DNA of 64,000 nt from Osmia lignaria lignaria (taxonomy: Eukaryota; Arthropoda; Insecta; Hymenoptera; Megachilidae), in the NCBI RefSeq assembly GCF_051020975.1, contig NW_027478161.1, positions 26,324,001-26,388,000 of the forward strand, written 5' to 3'. Each line of letters begins with the position of its first letter. Position 1 is the first letter of the stretch. The notes below the pieces were generated by a model. The model searched no databases. It was not told the origin of the DNA and was given only the letters and a program-made list of their open reading frames with translations. The translations under genes and the position numbers were made by a program. Shown here one piece after another: positions 36,476 through 50,645 of the stretch.

Positions 36476-37441
36476 TCCGAAGCGTAGTTTTCGAGATATA
36501 TCGAGATATTTAAAAGTTCCGAAGCCGCACCAACATAATAGGGATACAGAAACACCGTGGCCCCTTTCTTTGAGATAAATCTGCACTAGTGCGAGCCGCA
36601 AATGCCACTTCCAGCTTAGCTGTGCAGAAGAAGAACAACAAGAAGAAGAAATATCTCGAAATATGTCCGTCAGGCCCCTTCCCTTGAGATAAATCTGCAA
36701 ATATCTCGGAAACGAAGCGAGCTATGGCAAAATGTTAAGAGACCTTTTTTGTAGAGAATTAAGTTTCCTACTTTTTATGTTCTATGATATTTTTTGATCA
36801 GATGCGTAGTTCTCGAGATATATCAAGATATTTAAAAGTTCCGAAGCCGCACCAACATAATAGAGATACAGAAACACAGTGGCCCCTTTCTTTGAGATAA
36901 CTCTGCACTATTGCGAGCTGTAAATGCCACTTCCAGCTTAGCTGTGCAGAAGAAGAACAAGAAGAAGAAGAAATATCTCGAAATATGTCCGTCAGGCCCC
37001 TTCCCTTGAGATATATCTGCAAATATCTCGGAAACGAAGCGAGCTATGGCAAAATGTTAAGAGACCTTTTTTGTAGAGAATTAAGTTTCCTACTTTTTAT
37101 GTTGTATGATATTTTTTGATCAGATGCGTAGTTCTCGAGATATATCAAGATATTTAAAAGTTCCGAAGCCGCACCAACATAATAGAGATACAGAAACACC
37201 GTGGCCCCTTTCTTTGAGATAACTCTGCACTATTGCGAGCTGTAAATGCCACTTCCAGCTTAGCTGTGCAGAAGAAGAACAACAAGAAGAAGAAATATCT
37301 CGAAATATGTCCGTCAGGCCCCTTCCCTTGAGATAAATCTGCAAATATCTCGGAAACGAAGAGAGCTATGGAAAAATGTTAAGAGACCTTTTTTGTAGAG
37401 AATTAAGTTTCCTACTTTTTATGTGCTATGATATTTTTTGA
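36476..37441 (+). repeat. Short spacer of three monomers before the 20-mer
   Basis: Monomers 36476 (GATCCGAAG type, private GATAAATCTGCACTAG), 36798 (AGAACAAGAAG in the purine tract, as at 34222, and ACACAGTGG) and 37120 (TTGTATGAT flank, ending GGAAAAATG). They do not form a repeat with the next block. The flank just before 37442 has the private ATGTGCTATG. Confidence 0.75.
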
Positions 37442-40400
37442 TCAGATGCGTAGTTCTCGAGATATATCAAGATATTTAAAAGTTCCGAAGCCGCACCAAC
37501 ATAATAGAGATACAGAAACACCGTGGCCCCTTTCTTTGAGATAACTCTGCACTATTGCGAGCTGTAAATGCCACTTCCAGCTTAGCTGTGCAGAAGAAGA
37601 ACAACAAGAAGAAGAAATATCTCGAAATATGTCCGTCAGGCCCCTTCCCTTGAGATATATCTGCAAGTATCTCGGAAACGAAGCGAGCTATGGCAAAATG
37701 TTAAAAGACCTTTTTTGTAGAGAATTATGTTTCCTACAATTTATGTTGTATGATATTTTTTGATCAGAAGCGTAGTTTTCGAGATACATCGAGATATTTA
37801 AAAGTTCCGAAGCCGCACCAACATAATAGAGATACAGAAACACCGTGGCCCCTTTCTTTGAGATAACTCTGCACTAGTGCGAGCCGCAAATGCCACTTCC
37901 AGCTTAGCTGTGCAGAGGAAGAACAACAAGAAGAAGAAATATCTCGAAATATGTCCGTCAGGCCAGTTCCTTTGAGATGAATCTGCAAATATCTCGGAAA
38001 CGAAGCGAGCTATGGCAAAATGTTAAGAGACGTTTTTTATAGAGAATTATGTTTCCTACAATTTATGTTCTATGATATTTTTTGATCAGAAGCGTAGTTT
38101 TCGAGATACATCGAGATATTTAAAAGTTCCGAAGCCGCACCAACATAATAGAGATACAGAAACACCGTGGCCCCTTTCTTTGAGATAACTCTGCACTAGT
38201 GCGAGCCGCAAATGCCACTTCCAGCTTAGCTGTGCAGAAGAAGAACAACAAGAAGAAGAAATATCTCGTAATATGTCCGTCAGGCCCCTTCCCTTGAGAT
38301 AAATCTGCAAATATCTCGGAAACGAAGCGAGCTATGGCAAAATGTTAAGAGACCTTTTTTGTAGAGAATTAAGTTTCCTACTTTTTATGTTCTATGATAT
38401 TTTTTGATCAGATGCGTAGTTCTCGAGATATATCAAGATATTTAAAAGTTCCGAAGCCGCACCAACATAATAGAGATACAGAAACACCGTGGCCCCTTTC
38501 TTTGAGATAACTCTGCACTATTGCGAGCTGCAAATGCCACTTCCAGCTTAGCTGTGCAGAAGAAGAACAACAAGAAGAAGAAATATCTCGAAATATGTCC
38601 GTCAGGCCCCTTCCCTTGAGATAAATCTGCAAATATCTCGGAAACGAAGAGAGCTATGGCAAAATGTTAAGAGACCTTTTTTGTAGAGAATTAAGTTTCC
38701 TACTTTTTATGTTCTATGATATTTTTTGATCAGATGCGTAGTTCTCGAGATATATCAAGATATTTAAAAGTTCCGAAGCCGCACCAACATAATAGAGATA
38801 CAGAAACACCGTGGCCCCTTTCTTTGAGATAACTCTGCACTATTGCGAGCTGTAGATGCCACTTCCAGCTTAGCTGTGCAGAAGAAGAACAACAAGAAGA
38901 AGAAATATCTCGAAATATGTCCGTCAGGCCCCTTCCCTTGAGATATATCTGCAAATATCTCGGAAACGAAGCGAGCTATGGCAAAATGTTGAGATACCTT
39001 TTTTGTAGAGAATTATGTTTCCTACAATTCATGTTCTATGATATTTTTTGATCAGATGCGTAGTTTTCGAGATATATCGAGGTATTTAAAAGTTCCGAAG
39101 CCGCACCAACATAATAGAGATACAGAAACACCGTGGCCCCTTTCGTTGAGATAACTCTGCACTAGTGCGAGCCGCAAATGCCACTTCCAGCTTAGCTGTA
39201 GAGAAGAAGAGCAACAAGAAGAAGAAATATCTCGAAATATGTCCGTCAGGTCCCTTCCCTTGAGATAAATCTGCACATATCTCGGAAACGAAGCGAGCTA
39301 TGGCAAAATGTTAAGAGACGTTTTTTGTATAGAATTATGTTTCCTACTATTTATGTTCTATGATATTTTTTGATCCGAAGCGTAGTTTTCGAGATATATC
39401 GAGATATTTAAAAGTTCCGAAGCCGCACCAACATAATAGGGATACAGAAACACCGTGGCCCCTTTCTTTGAGATAACTCTGCACTAGTGCGAGCCGCAAA
39501 TGCCACTTCCAGCTTAGCTGTGCAGAAGAAGAACAACAAGAAGAAGAAATATCTCGAAATATGTCCGTCAGGCCCCTTCCCTTGAGATAAATCTGCAAAT
39601 ATCTCGGAAACGAAGCGAGCTATGGCAAAATGTTAAGAGACCTTTTTTGTAGAGAATTAAGTTTCCTACTTTTTATCTTCTATGATATTTTTTGATCAGA
39701 TGCGTAGTTCTCGAGATATATCAAGATATTTAAAAGTTCCGAAGCCGCACCAACATAATAGAGATACAGAAACACCGTGGCCCCTCTCTTTGAGATAACT
39801 CTGCACTATTGCGAGCTGGAAATGCCACTTCCAGCTTAGCTGTGCAGAAGAAGAACAACAAGAAGAAGAAATATCTCGAAATATGTCCGGCAGGCCCCTT
39901 CCCTTGAGATATATCTGCAAATATCTCGGAAACGAAGCGAGATATGGCAAAATGTTAAGATACCTTTTTTGTAGAGAATTATGTTTCCTACAATTTATGT
40001 TCTATGATATTTTTTCATCAGAAGCGTAGTTTTCGAGATATATCGAGATATTTAAAAGTTCCGAAGCCGCACCAACATAATAGAGATACAGAAACACCGT
40101 GGCCCTTTTCTTTGAGATAACTCTGCACTATTGCGAGCTGTAAATGCCACTTCCAGCTTAGCTGTGCAGAAGAAGAACAACAAGAAGAAGAAATATCTCG
40201 AAATATGTCCGTCAGGCCCCTTCCCTTGAGATATATCTGCAGATATCTCGGAAACGAAGCGAGCTATGGCAAAATGTTAAGAGACCTTTTTTGTAGAGAA
40301 TTATGCTTCCTACAATTTATGTTCTATGATATTCTTTGATCAGAAGCGTAGTTCTCGAGATATATCAAGATATTTAAAAGTTCCGAAGTCGCACCAACAT

Positions 40401-43400
40401 AATAGAGATACAGAAACACCGTGGCCCCTTTCTTTGAGATAACTCTGCACTATTGCGAGCTGCAAATGCCACTTCCAGCTTAGCTGTGCAGAGGAAGAAC
40501 AACAAGAAGAAGAAATATCTCGAAATATGTCCGTCAGGCCAGTTCTTTTGAGCTGAATCTGCAAATATCTCGGAAACGAAGCGAGCTATGGCAAAATGTT
40601 AAGAGACGTTTTTTGTAGAGAATTATGTTTCCTACAATTTATGTTCTATGATATTTTTTGATCAGAAGCGTAGTTTTCGAGATATATCGAGATATTTAAA
40701 AGTTCCGAAGCCGCACCAACATAATAGAGATACAGAAACACCGTGGCCCCTTTCTTTGAGATAACTCCGCACTACTGCGAGCTGTGAATGCCACTTCCAG
40801 CTTAGCTGTGCAGAAGAAGAACAACAAGAAGAAGAAATATCTCGAAATATGTCCGTCAGGCCCCTTCCCTTGAGATATATCTGCAAATATCTCGGAAACG
40901 AAGCGAGCTATGGCAAAATGTTAAGAGACCTTTTTTGTAGAGAATTATGTTTCCTACAATTTATGTTCTATGATATTTTTTGATCAGAAGCGTAGTTTTC
41001 GAGATATATCGAGATATTTAAAAGTTCCGAAGCCGCACCAACATAATAGAGATACAGAAACACCGTGGCCCCTTTCTTTGAGATAACTCTGCACTAGTGC
41101 GAGCTGCCAATGCCACTTCCAGCTTAGCTGTGCAGAGGAAGAACAACAAGAAGAAGAAATATCTCGAAATATGTCCGTCAGGCCAGTTCCTTTGAGCTGA
41201 ATCTGCAAATATCTCGGAAACGAAGCGAGCTATGGCAAAATGTTAAGAGACCTTTTTTGTACAGAATTATGTTTCCTACTTTTTATGTTCTATGATATTT
41301 TTTGATCAGACGCGTAGTTCTCGAGATATATCAAGATATTTGAAAGTTCCGAAGCCGCACCAACATAATAGAGATACAGAAACACCGTGGCCCCTTTCTT
41401 TGAGATATCTCTGCACTATTGCGAGCTGCAAATGCCACTTCCAGCTTAGCTGTGCAGAAGAAGAACAACAAGAAGAAGAAATATCTCGAAATATGTCCGT
41501 GAGGACCCCTTCCCTTGAGATAAATCTGCAAATATCTCGGAAACGAAGCGAGCTATGGCAAAATGTTAAGAGACCTTATTTGTAGAGAATTAAGTTTCCT
41601 ACTTTTTATGTTCTATGACATTTTTTGATCAGATGCGTAGTTCTCGAGATATATCAAGATATTTAAAAGTTCCGAAGCCGCACCAACATAATAGAGATAC
41701 AGAAACACCGTGGCCCCTTTCTTTGAGATAACTCTGCACTATTGCGAGCTGGAAATGCCACTTCCAGTTTAGCTGTGCAGAAGAAGAACAACAAGAAGAC
41801 GAAATATCTCGAAATATGTCCGTCAGGCCCCTGCCCTTGAGATATATCTGCAAATATCTCGGAAACGAAGCGAGCTATGGCAAAATGTTGAGAGACCCTT
41901 TTTGTAGAGAATTATGTTTCCTACAATTTATGTTCTATGATATTTTTTGATCAGAAGCGTAGTTTTCGAGATATATCGAGATATTTAAAAGTTCCGTAGC
42001 CGCACCAACATAATAGAGATACAGAAACACCGTGGCCCCTTTCTTTGAGATAACTCTGCACTATTGCGAGCTGTAAATGCCACTTCCAGCTTAGCTGTGC
42101 AGAAGAAGAACAACAAGAAGAAGAAATATCTCGAAATATGTCCGTCAGGCCCCTGCCCTTGAGATATATCTGCAAATATCTCGGAAACGAAGCGAGCTAT
42201 GGCAAAATGTTAAGCGACCTTTTTTGTAGAGAATTCAGTTTCCTACTTTTTATGTTCTATGATATTTTTTGATCAGATGCGTAGTTCTCGAGATATATCA
42301 AGATATTTAAAAGTTCCGAAGCCGCACCAACATAATAGAGATACAGAAACACCGTGGCCCCTTTCTTTGAGATAACTCTGCACTATTGCGAGCTGTAAAT
42401 GCCACTTCCAGCTTAGCTGTGCAGAAGAAGAACAACAAGAAGAAGAAATATCTCGAAATATGTCCGTCAGGCCCCTGCCCTTGAGATATATCTGCAAATA
42501 TCTCGGAAACGAAGCGAGCTATGGCAAAATGTTAAGAGACCTTTTTTGTAGAGAATTAAGTTTCCTACTTTTCATGTTCTATGATATTTTTTGATCAGAT
42601 GCGTAGTTCTCGAGATATATCAAGATATTTAAAAGTTCCGAAGCCGCACCAACATAATAGAGATACAGAAACACCGTGGCCCCTTTCTTTGAGATAACTC
42701 TGCACTATTGCGAGCTGTAAATGCCACTTCCAGCTTAGCTGTGCAGAAGAAGAACAACAAGAAGAAGAAATATCTCGAAATATGTCCGTCAGGCCCCTGC
42801 TCTTGAGATATATCTGCAAATATCTCGGAAACGAAGCGAGCTATGGCAAAATGTTAAGAGACCTTTTTTGTAGAGAATTATGTTTCCTACAATTTATGTT
42901 CTATGATATTTTTTGATCAGAAGCGTAGTTTTCGAGATATATCGAGATATTTAAAAGTTCCGAAGCCGCACCAACATAATGGAGATACAGAAACACCGTG
43001 GCCCCTTTCGTTGAGATAACTCTGCACTAGTGCGAGCCGCAAATGCCACTTCCAGCTTAGCTGTGCAGAAGAAGAACAACAAGAAGAAGAAATATCTCGA
43101 AATATGTCCGTCAGGCCCCTGCCCTTGAGATATATCTGCAAATATCTCGGAAACGAAGCGAGCTATGGCAAAATGTTAAGCGACCTTTTTTGTAGAGAAT
43201 TAAGTTTCCTACTTTTTATGTTCTATGATATTTTTTGATCAGATGCGTAGTTCTCGAGATATATCAAGATATTTAAAAGTTCCGAAGCCCCACCAACATA
43301 ATAGAGATACAGAAACACCGTGGCCCCTTTCTTTGAGATAACTCTGCACTATTGCGAGCTGCAAATGCCACTTCCAGCTTAGCTGTGCAGAGGAAGAACG

Positions 43401-43882
43401 ACAAGAAGAAGAAATATCTCGAAATATGTCCGTCAGGCCAGTTCCTTTGAGCTGAATCTGCAAATATCTCGGAAACGAAGCGAGCTATGGCAAAATGTTA
43501 AGCGACGTTTTTTGTAGAGAATTATGTTTCCTACAATTTATGTTCTATGATATTTTTTGATCAGAAGCGTAGTTTTCGAGATATATCGAGATATTTAAAA
43601 GTTCCGAAGCCGCACCAACATAATAGGGATACAGAAACACCGTTCCCCCTTTCTTTGAGATAACTCTGCACTAGTGCGAGCCGCAAATGCCACTTCCAGC
43701 TTAGCTGTGGAGAAGAAGAACAACAAGAAGAAGAAATATCTCGAAATATGTCCGTCAGGCCCCTTCCCTTGAGATAAATCTGCAAATATCTCGGAAACGA
43801 AGCGAGCTATGGCAAAATGTTAAGAGACCTTTTTTGTAGAGGATTAAGTTTCCTACTTTTCATGTTCTATGATATTTTTTGA
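37442..43882 (+). repeat. Higher-order repeat IV, copy 1 (20-mer, 6441 bp)
   Basis: Twenty monomers recur at +6441 bp (37764 to 44205 and on to 40340 to 46781), then at +6763 bp (40662 to 47425 and on to 43883 to 50646). Diagnostic units are 37764 and 38086 (GATACATCGAG), 39052-40661 (five-monomer form of repeat III), 40662 (CTCCGCACTACTGC), 40984 (GCTGCCAATG), 41306 (GATATCTCTGC and GTGAGGACCCC, 323 bp), 41951 (GTTCCGTAGCC), 42917 (AATGGAGATAC), 43239 (GAAGCCCCACC, GAACGACAAG) and 43561 (CCGTTCCCCC). Confidence 0.93.
39052..40661 (+). repeat. Pentamer deletion derivative of repeat III (also at 45493-47102)
   Basis: Order is the 34544 type, 34866 type, 35188 type, a hybrid (40018) and the 36154 type. 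The hybrid has the left end of 35510 (TTTTTTCATCAG) and the right part of 35832 (GGCCCTTTTC, GCTGTAAATG, CTGCAGATATC). One whole monomer is therefore lost, giving 1610 bp instead of 1932. The same derivative is present at 45493-47102, so the loss predates the 20-mer duplication. Confidence 0.9.
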
Positions 43883-46800
43883 TCAGATGCGTAGTTCTCG
43901 AGATATATCAAGATATTTAAAAGTTCCGAAGCCGCACCAACATAATAGAGATACAGAAACACCGTGGCCCCTTTCTTTGAGATAACTCTGCACTATTGCG
44001 AGCTGTAAATGCCACTTCCAGCTTAGCTGTGCAGAAGAAGAACAACAAGAAGAAGAAATATCTCGAAATATGTCCGTCAGGCCCCTTCCCTTGAGATATA
44101 TCTGCAAGTATCTCGGAAACGAAGCGAGCTATGGCAAAATGTTAAAAGACCTTTTTTGTAGAGAATTATGTTTCCTACAATTTATGTTGTATGATATTTT
44201 TTGATCAGAAGCGTAGTTTTCGAGATACATCGAGATATTTAAAAGTTCCGAAGCCGCACCAACATAATAGAGATACAGAAACACCGTGGCCCCTTTCTTT
44301 GAGATAACTCTGCACTAGTGCGAGCCGCAAATGCCACTTCCAGCTTAGCTGTGCAGAGGAAGAACAACAAGAAGAAGAAATATCTCGAAATATGTCCGTC
44401 AGGCCAGTTCCTTTGAGATGAATCTGCAAATATCTCGGAAACGAAGCGAGCTATGGCAAAATGTTAAGAGACGTTTTTTATAGAGAATTATGTTTCCTAC
44501 AATTTATGTTCTATGATATTTTTTGATCAGAAGCGTAGTTTTCGAGATACATCGAGATATTTAAAAGTTCCGAAGCCGCACCAACATAATAGAGATACAG
44601 AAACACCGTGGCCCCTTTCTTTGAGATAACTCTGCACTAGTGCGAGCCGCAAATGCCACTTCCAGCTTAGCTGTGCAGAAGAAGAACAACAAGAAGAAGA
44701 AATATCTCGTAATATGTCCGTCAGGCCCCTTCCCTTGAGATAAATCTGCAAATATCTCGGAAACGAAGCGAGCTATGGCAAAATGTTAAGAGACCTTTTT
44801 TGTAGAGAATTAAGTTTCCTACTTTTTATGTTCTATGATATTTTTTGATCAGATGCGTAGTTCTCGAGATATATCAAGATATTTAAAAGTTCCGAAGCCG
44901 CACCAACATAATAGAGATACAGAAACACCGTGGCCCCTTTCTTTGAGATAACTCTGCACTATTGCGAGCTGCAAATGCCACTTCCAGCTTAGCTGTGCAG
45001 AAGAAGAACAACAAGAAGAAGAAATATCTCGAAATATGTCCGTCAGGCCCCTTCCCTTGAGATAAATCTGCAAATATCTCGGAAACGAAGAGAGCTATGG
45101 CAAAATGTTAAGAGACCTTTTTTGTAGAGAATTAAGTTTCCTACTTTTTATGTTCTATGATATTTTTTGATCAGATGCGTAGTTCTCGAGATATATCAAG
45201 ATATTTAAAAGTTCCGAAGCCGCACCAACATAATAGAGATACAGAAACACCGTGGCCCCTTTCTTTGAGATAACTCTGCACTATTGCGAGCTGTAGATGC
45301 CACTTCCAGCTTAGCTGTGCAGAAGAAGAACAACAAGAAGAAGAAATATCTCGAAATATGTCCGTCAGGCCCCTTCCCTTGAGATATATCTGCAAATATC
45401 TCGGAAACGAAGCGAGCTATGGCAAAATGTTGAGATACCTTTTTTGTAGAGAATTATGTTTCCTACAATTCATGTTCTATGATATTTTTTGATCAGATGC
45501 GTAGTTTTCGAGATATATCGAGGTATTTAAAAGTTCCGAAGCCGCACCAACATAATAGAGATACAGAAACACCGTGGCCCCTTTCGTTGAGATAACTCTG
45601 CACTAGTGCGAGCCGCAAATGCCACTTCCAGCTTAGCTGTAGAGAAGAAGAACAACAAGAAGAAGAAATATCTCGAAATATGTCCGTCAGGTCCCTTCCC
45701 TTGAGATAAATCTGCACATATCTCGGAAACGAAGCGAGCTATGGCAAAATGTTAAGAGACGTTTTTTGTATAGAATTATGTTTCCTACTATTTATGTTCT
45801 ATGATATTTTTTGATCCGAAGCGTAGTTTTCGAGATATATCGAGATATTTAAAAGTTCCGAAGCCGCACCAACATAATAGGGATACAGAAACACCGTGGC
45901 CCCTTTCTTTGAGATAACTCTGCACTAGTGCGAGCCGCAAATGCCACTTCCAGCTTAGCTGTGCAGAAGAAGAACAACAAGAAGAAGAAATATCTCGAAA
46001 TATGTCCGTCAGGCCCCTTCCCTTGAGATAAATCTGCAAATATCTCGGAAACGAAGCGAGCTATGGCAAAATGTTAAGAGACCTTTTTTGTAGAGAATTA
46101 AGTTTCCTACTTTTTATCTTCTATGATATTTTTTGATCAGATGCGTAGTTCTCGAGATATATCAAGATATTTAAAAGTTCCGAAGCCGCACCAACATAAT
46201 AGAGATACAGAAACACCGTGGCCCCTCTCTTTGAGATAACTCTGCACTATTGCGAGCTGGAAATGCCACTTCCAGCTTAGCTGTGCAGAAGAAGAACAAC
46301 AAGAAGAAGAAATATCTCGAAATATGTCCGGCAGGCCCCTTCCCTTGAGATATATCTGCAAATATCTCGGAAACGAAGCGAGATATGGCAAAATGTTAAG
46401 ATACCTTTTTTGTAGAGAATTATGTTTCCTACAATTTATGTTCTATGATATTTTTTCATCAGAAGCGTAGTTTTCGAGATATATCGAGATATTTAAAAGT
46501 TCCGAAGCCGCACCAACATAATAGAGATACAGAAACACCGTGGCCCTTTTCTTTGAGATAACTCTGCACTATTGCGAGCTGTAAATGCCACTTCCAGCTT
46601 AGCTGTGCAGAAGAAGAACAACAAGAAGAAGAAATATCTCGAAATATGTCCGTCAGGCCCCTTCCCTTGAGATATATCTGCAGATATCTCGGAAACGAAG
46701 CGAGCTATGGCAAAATGTTAAGAGACCTTTTTTGTAGAGAATTATGCTTCCTACAATTTATGTTCTATGATATTCTTTGATCAGAAGCGTAGTTCTCGAG

Positions 46801-49800
46801 ATATATCAAGATATTTAAAAGTTCCGAAGTCGCACCAACATAATAGAGATACAGAAACACCGTGGCCCCTTTCTTTGAGATAACTCTGCACTATTGCGAG
46901 CTGCAAATGCCACTTTCACCTTAGCTGTGCAGAGGAAGAACAACAAGAAGAAGAAATATCTCGAAATATGTCCGTCAGGCCAGTTCTTTTGAGCTGAATC
47001 TGCAAATATCTCGGAAACGAAGCGAGCTATGGCAAAATGTTAAGAGACGTTTTTTGTAGAGAATTATGTTTCCTACAATTTATGTTCTATGATATTTTTT
47101 GATCAGAAGCGTAGTTTTCGAGATATATCGAGATATTTAAAAGTTCCGAAGCCGCACCAACATAATAGAGATACAGAAACACCGTGGCCCCTTTCTTTGA
47201 GATAACTCCGCACTACTGCGAGCTGTGAATGCCACTTCCAGCTTAGCTGTGCAGAAGAAGAACAACAAGAAGAAGAAATATCTCGAAATATGTCCGTCAG
47301 GCCAGTTCTTTTGAGCTGAATCTGCAAATATCTCGGAAACGAAGCGAGCTATGGCAAAATGTTAAGAGACGTTTTTTGTAGAGAATTATGTTTCCTACAA
47401 TTTATGTTCTATGATATTTTTTGATCAGAAGCGTAGTTTTCGAGATATATCGAGATATTTAAAAGTTCCGAAGCCGCACCAACATAATAGAGATACAGAA
47501 ACACCGTGGCCCCTTTCTTTGAGATAACTCCGCACTACTGCGAGCTGTGAATGCCACTTCCAGCTTAGCTGTGCAGAAGAAGAACAACAAGAAGAAGAAA
47601 TATCTCGAAATATGTCCGTCAGGCCCCTTCCCTTGAGATATATCTGCAAATATCTCGGAAACGAAGCGAGCTATGGCAAAATGTTAAGAGACCTTTTTTG
47701 TAGAGAATTATGTTTCCTACAATTTATGTTCTATGATATTTTTTGATCAGAAGCGTAGTTTTCGAGATATATCGAGATATTTAAAAGTTCCGAAGCCGCA
47801 CCAACATAATAGAGATACAGAAACACCGTGGCCCCTTTCTTTGAGATAACTCTGCACTAGTGCGAGCTGCCAATGCCACTTCCAGCTTAGCTGTGCAGAG
47901 GAAGAACAACAAGAAGAAGAAATATCTCGAAATATGTCCGTCAGGCCAGTTCCTTTGAGCTGAATCTGCAAATATCTCGGAAACGAAGCGAGCTATGGCA
48001 AAATGTTAAGAGACCTTTTTTGTACAGAATTATGTTTCCTACTTTTTATGTTCTATGATATTTTTTGATCAGACGCGTAGTTCTCGAGATATATCAAGAT
48101 ATTTGAAAGTTCCGAAGCCGCACCAACATAATAGAGATACAGAAACACCGTGGCCCCTTTCTTTGAGATATCTCTGCACTATTGCGAGCTGCAAATGCCA
48201 CTTCCAGCTTAGCTGTGCAGAAGAAGAACAACAAGAAGAAGAAATATCTCGAAATATGTCCGTGAGGACCCCTTCCCTTGAGATAAATCTGCAAATATCT
48301 CGGAAACGAAGCGAGCTATGGCAAAATGTTAGGAGACCTTATTTGTAGAGAATTAAGTTTCCTACTTTTTATGTTCTATGACATTTTTTGATCAGATGCG
48401 TAGTTCTCGAGATATATCAAGATATTTAAAAGTTCCGAAGCCGCACCAACATAATAGAGATACAGAAACACCGTGGCCCCTTTCTTTGAGATAACTCTGC
48501 ACTATTGCGAGCTGGAAATGCCACTTCCAGTTTAGCTGTGCAGAAGAAGAACAACAAGAAGACGAAATATCTCGAAATATGTCCGTCAGGCCCCTGCCCT
48601 TGAGATATATCTGCAAATATCTCGGAAACGAAGCGAGCTATGGCAAAATGTTGAGAGACCTTTTTTGTAGAGAATTATGTTTCCTACAATTTATGTTCTA
48701 TGATATTTTTTGATCAGAAGCGTAGTTTTCGAGATATATCGAGATATTTAAAAGTTCCGTAGCCGCACCAACATAATAGAGATACAGAAACACCGTGGCC
48801 CCTTTCTTTGAGATAACTCTGCACTATTGCGAGCTGTAAATGCCACTTCCAGCTTAGCTGTGCAGAAGAAGAACAACAAGAAGAAGAAATATCTCGAAAT
48901 ATGTCCGTCAGGCCCCTGCCCTTGAGATATATCTGCAAATATCTCGGAAACGAAGCGAGCTATGGCAAAATGTTAAGCGACCTTTTTTGTAGAGAATTCA
49001 GTTTCCTACTTTTTATGTTCTATGATATTTTTTGATCAGATGCGTAGTTCTCGAGATATATCAAGATATTTAAAAGTTCCGAAGCCGCACCAACATAATA
49101 GAGATACAGAAACACCGTGGCCCCTTTCTTTGAGATAACTCTGCACTATTGCGAGCTGTAAATGCCACTTCCAGCTTAGCTGTGCAGAAGAAGAACAACA
49201 AGAAGAAGAAATATCTCGAAATATGTCCGTCAGGCCCCTGCCCTTGAGATATATCTGCAAATATCTCGGAAACGAAGCGAGCTATGGCAAAATGTTAAGA
49301 GACCTTTTTTGTAGAGAATTAAGTTTCCTACTTTTCATGTTCTATGATATTTTTTGATCAGATGCGTAGTTCTCGAGATATATCAAGATATTTAAAAGTT
49401 CCGAAGCCGCACCAACATAATAGAGATACAGAAACACCGTGGCCCCTTTCTTTGAGATAACTCTGCACTATTGCGAGCTGTAAATGCCACTTCCAGCTTA
49501 GCTGTGCAGAAGAAGAACAACAAGAAGAAGAAATATCTCGAAATATGTCCGTCAGGACCCTGCTCTTGAGATATATCTGCAAATATCTCGGAAACGAAGC
49601 GAGCTATGGCAAAATGTTAAGAGACCTTTTTTGTAGAGAATTATGTTTCCTACAATTTATGTTCTATGATATTTTTTGATCAGAAGCGTAGTTTTCGAGA
49701 TATATCGAGATATTTAAAAGTTCCGAAGCCGCACCAACATAATGGAGATACAGAAACACCGTGGCCCCTTTCGTTGAGATAACTCTGCACTAGTGCGAGC

Positions 49801-50645
49801 CGCAAATGCCACTTCCAGCTTAGCTGTGCAGAAGAAGAACAACAAGAAGAAGAAATATCTCGAAATATGTCCGTCAGGCCCCTGCCCTTGAGATATATCT
49901 GCAAATATCTCGGAAACGAAGCGAGCTATGGCAAAATGTTAAGCGACCTTTTTTGTAGAGAATTAAGTTTCCTACTTTTTATGTTCTATGATATTTTTTG
50001 ATCAGATGCGTAGTTCTCGAGATATATCAAGATATTTAAAAGTTCCGAAGCCCCACCAACATAATAGAGATACAGAAACACCGTGGCCCCTTTCTTTGAG
50101 ATAACTCTGCACTATTGCGAGCTGCAAATGCCACTTCCAGCTTAGCTGTGCAGAGGAAGAACGACAAGAAGAAGAAATATCTCGAAATATGTCCGTCAGG
50201 CCAGTTCCTTTGAGCTGAATCTGCAAATATCTCGGAAACGAAGCGAGCTATGGCAAAATGTTAAGCGACGTTTTTTGTAGAGAATTATGTTTCCTACAAT
50301 TTATGTTCTATGATATTTTTTGATCAGAAGCGTAGTTTTCGAGATATATCGAGATATTTAAAAGTTCCGAAGCCGCACCAACATAATAGGGATACAGAAA
50401 CACCGTTCCCCCTTTCTTTGAGATAACTCTGCACTAGTGCGAGCCGCAAATGCCACTTCCAGCTTAGCTGTGGAGAAGAAGAACAACAAGAAGAAGAAAT
50501 ATCTCGAAATATGTCCGTCAGGCCCCTTCCCTTGAGATAAATCTGCAAATATCTCGGAAACGAAGCGAGCTATGGCAAAATGTTAAGAGACCTTTTTTGT
50601 AGAGGATTAAGTTTCCTACTTTTCATGTTCTATGATATTTTTTGA
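43883..50645 (+). repeat. Higher-order repeat IV, copy 2 (21-mer, 6763 bp)
   Basis: Follows copy 1 directly and repeats it with one added monomer at 47103. By eye the copies differ at very few bases: GAGCAAC against GAACAAC (near 39209 and 45650), TTCCAGC against TTTCACC (46914-46920), TTAAGAG against TTAGGAG (near 48331), GACCCTT against GACCTTT (near 41897 and 48660), and CAGGCCCC against CAGGACCC (near 49557). That is roughly one in a thousand, far below the difference between neighbouring monomers. The right boundary lies in the 50646 monomer, where CCCTGCCC replaces CCCTTCCC. Confidence 0.93.
47103..47424 (+). repeat. Recombinant monomer inserted in repeat IV copy 2
   Basis: The left and middle parts match the next monomer, 47425 (CTCCGCACTACTGC and GCTGTGAATG). 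The right end matches the previous monomer, 46781 (CCAGTTCTTTTGAGCTG). The switch lies between about 47228 and 47303. This is the expected junction of an unequal exchange one monomer out of register, and it accounts for the 322-bp difference between the two copies of repeat IV. Confidence 0.9.
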
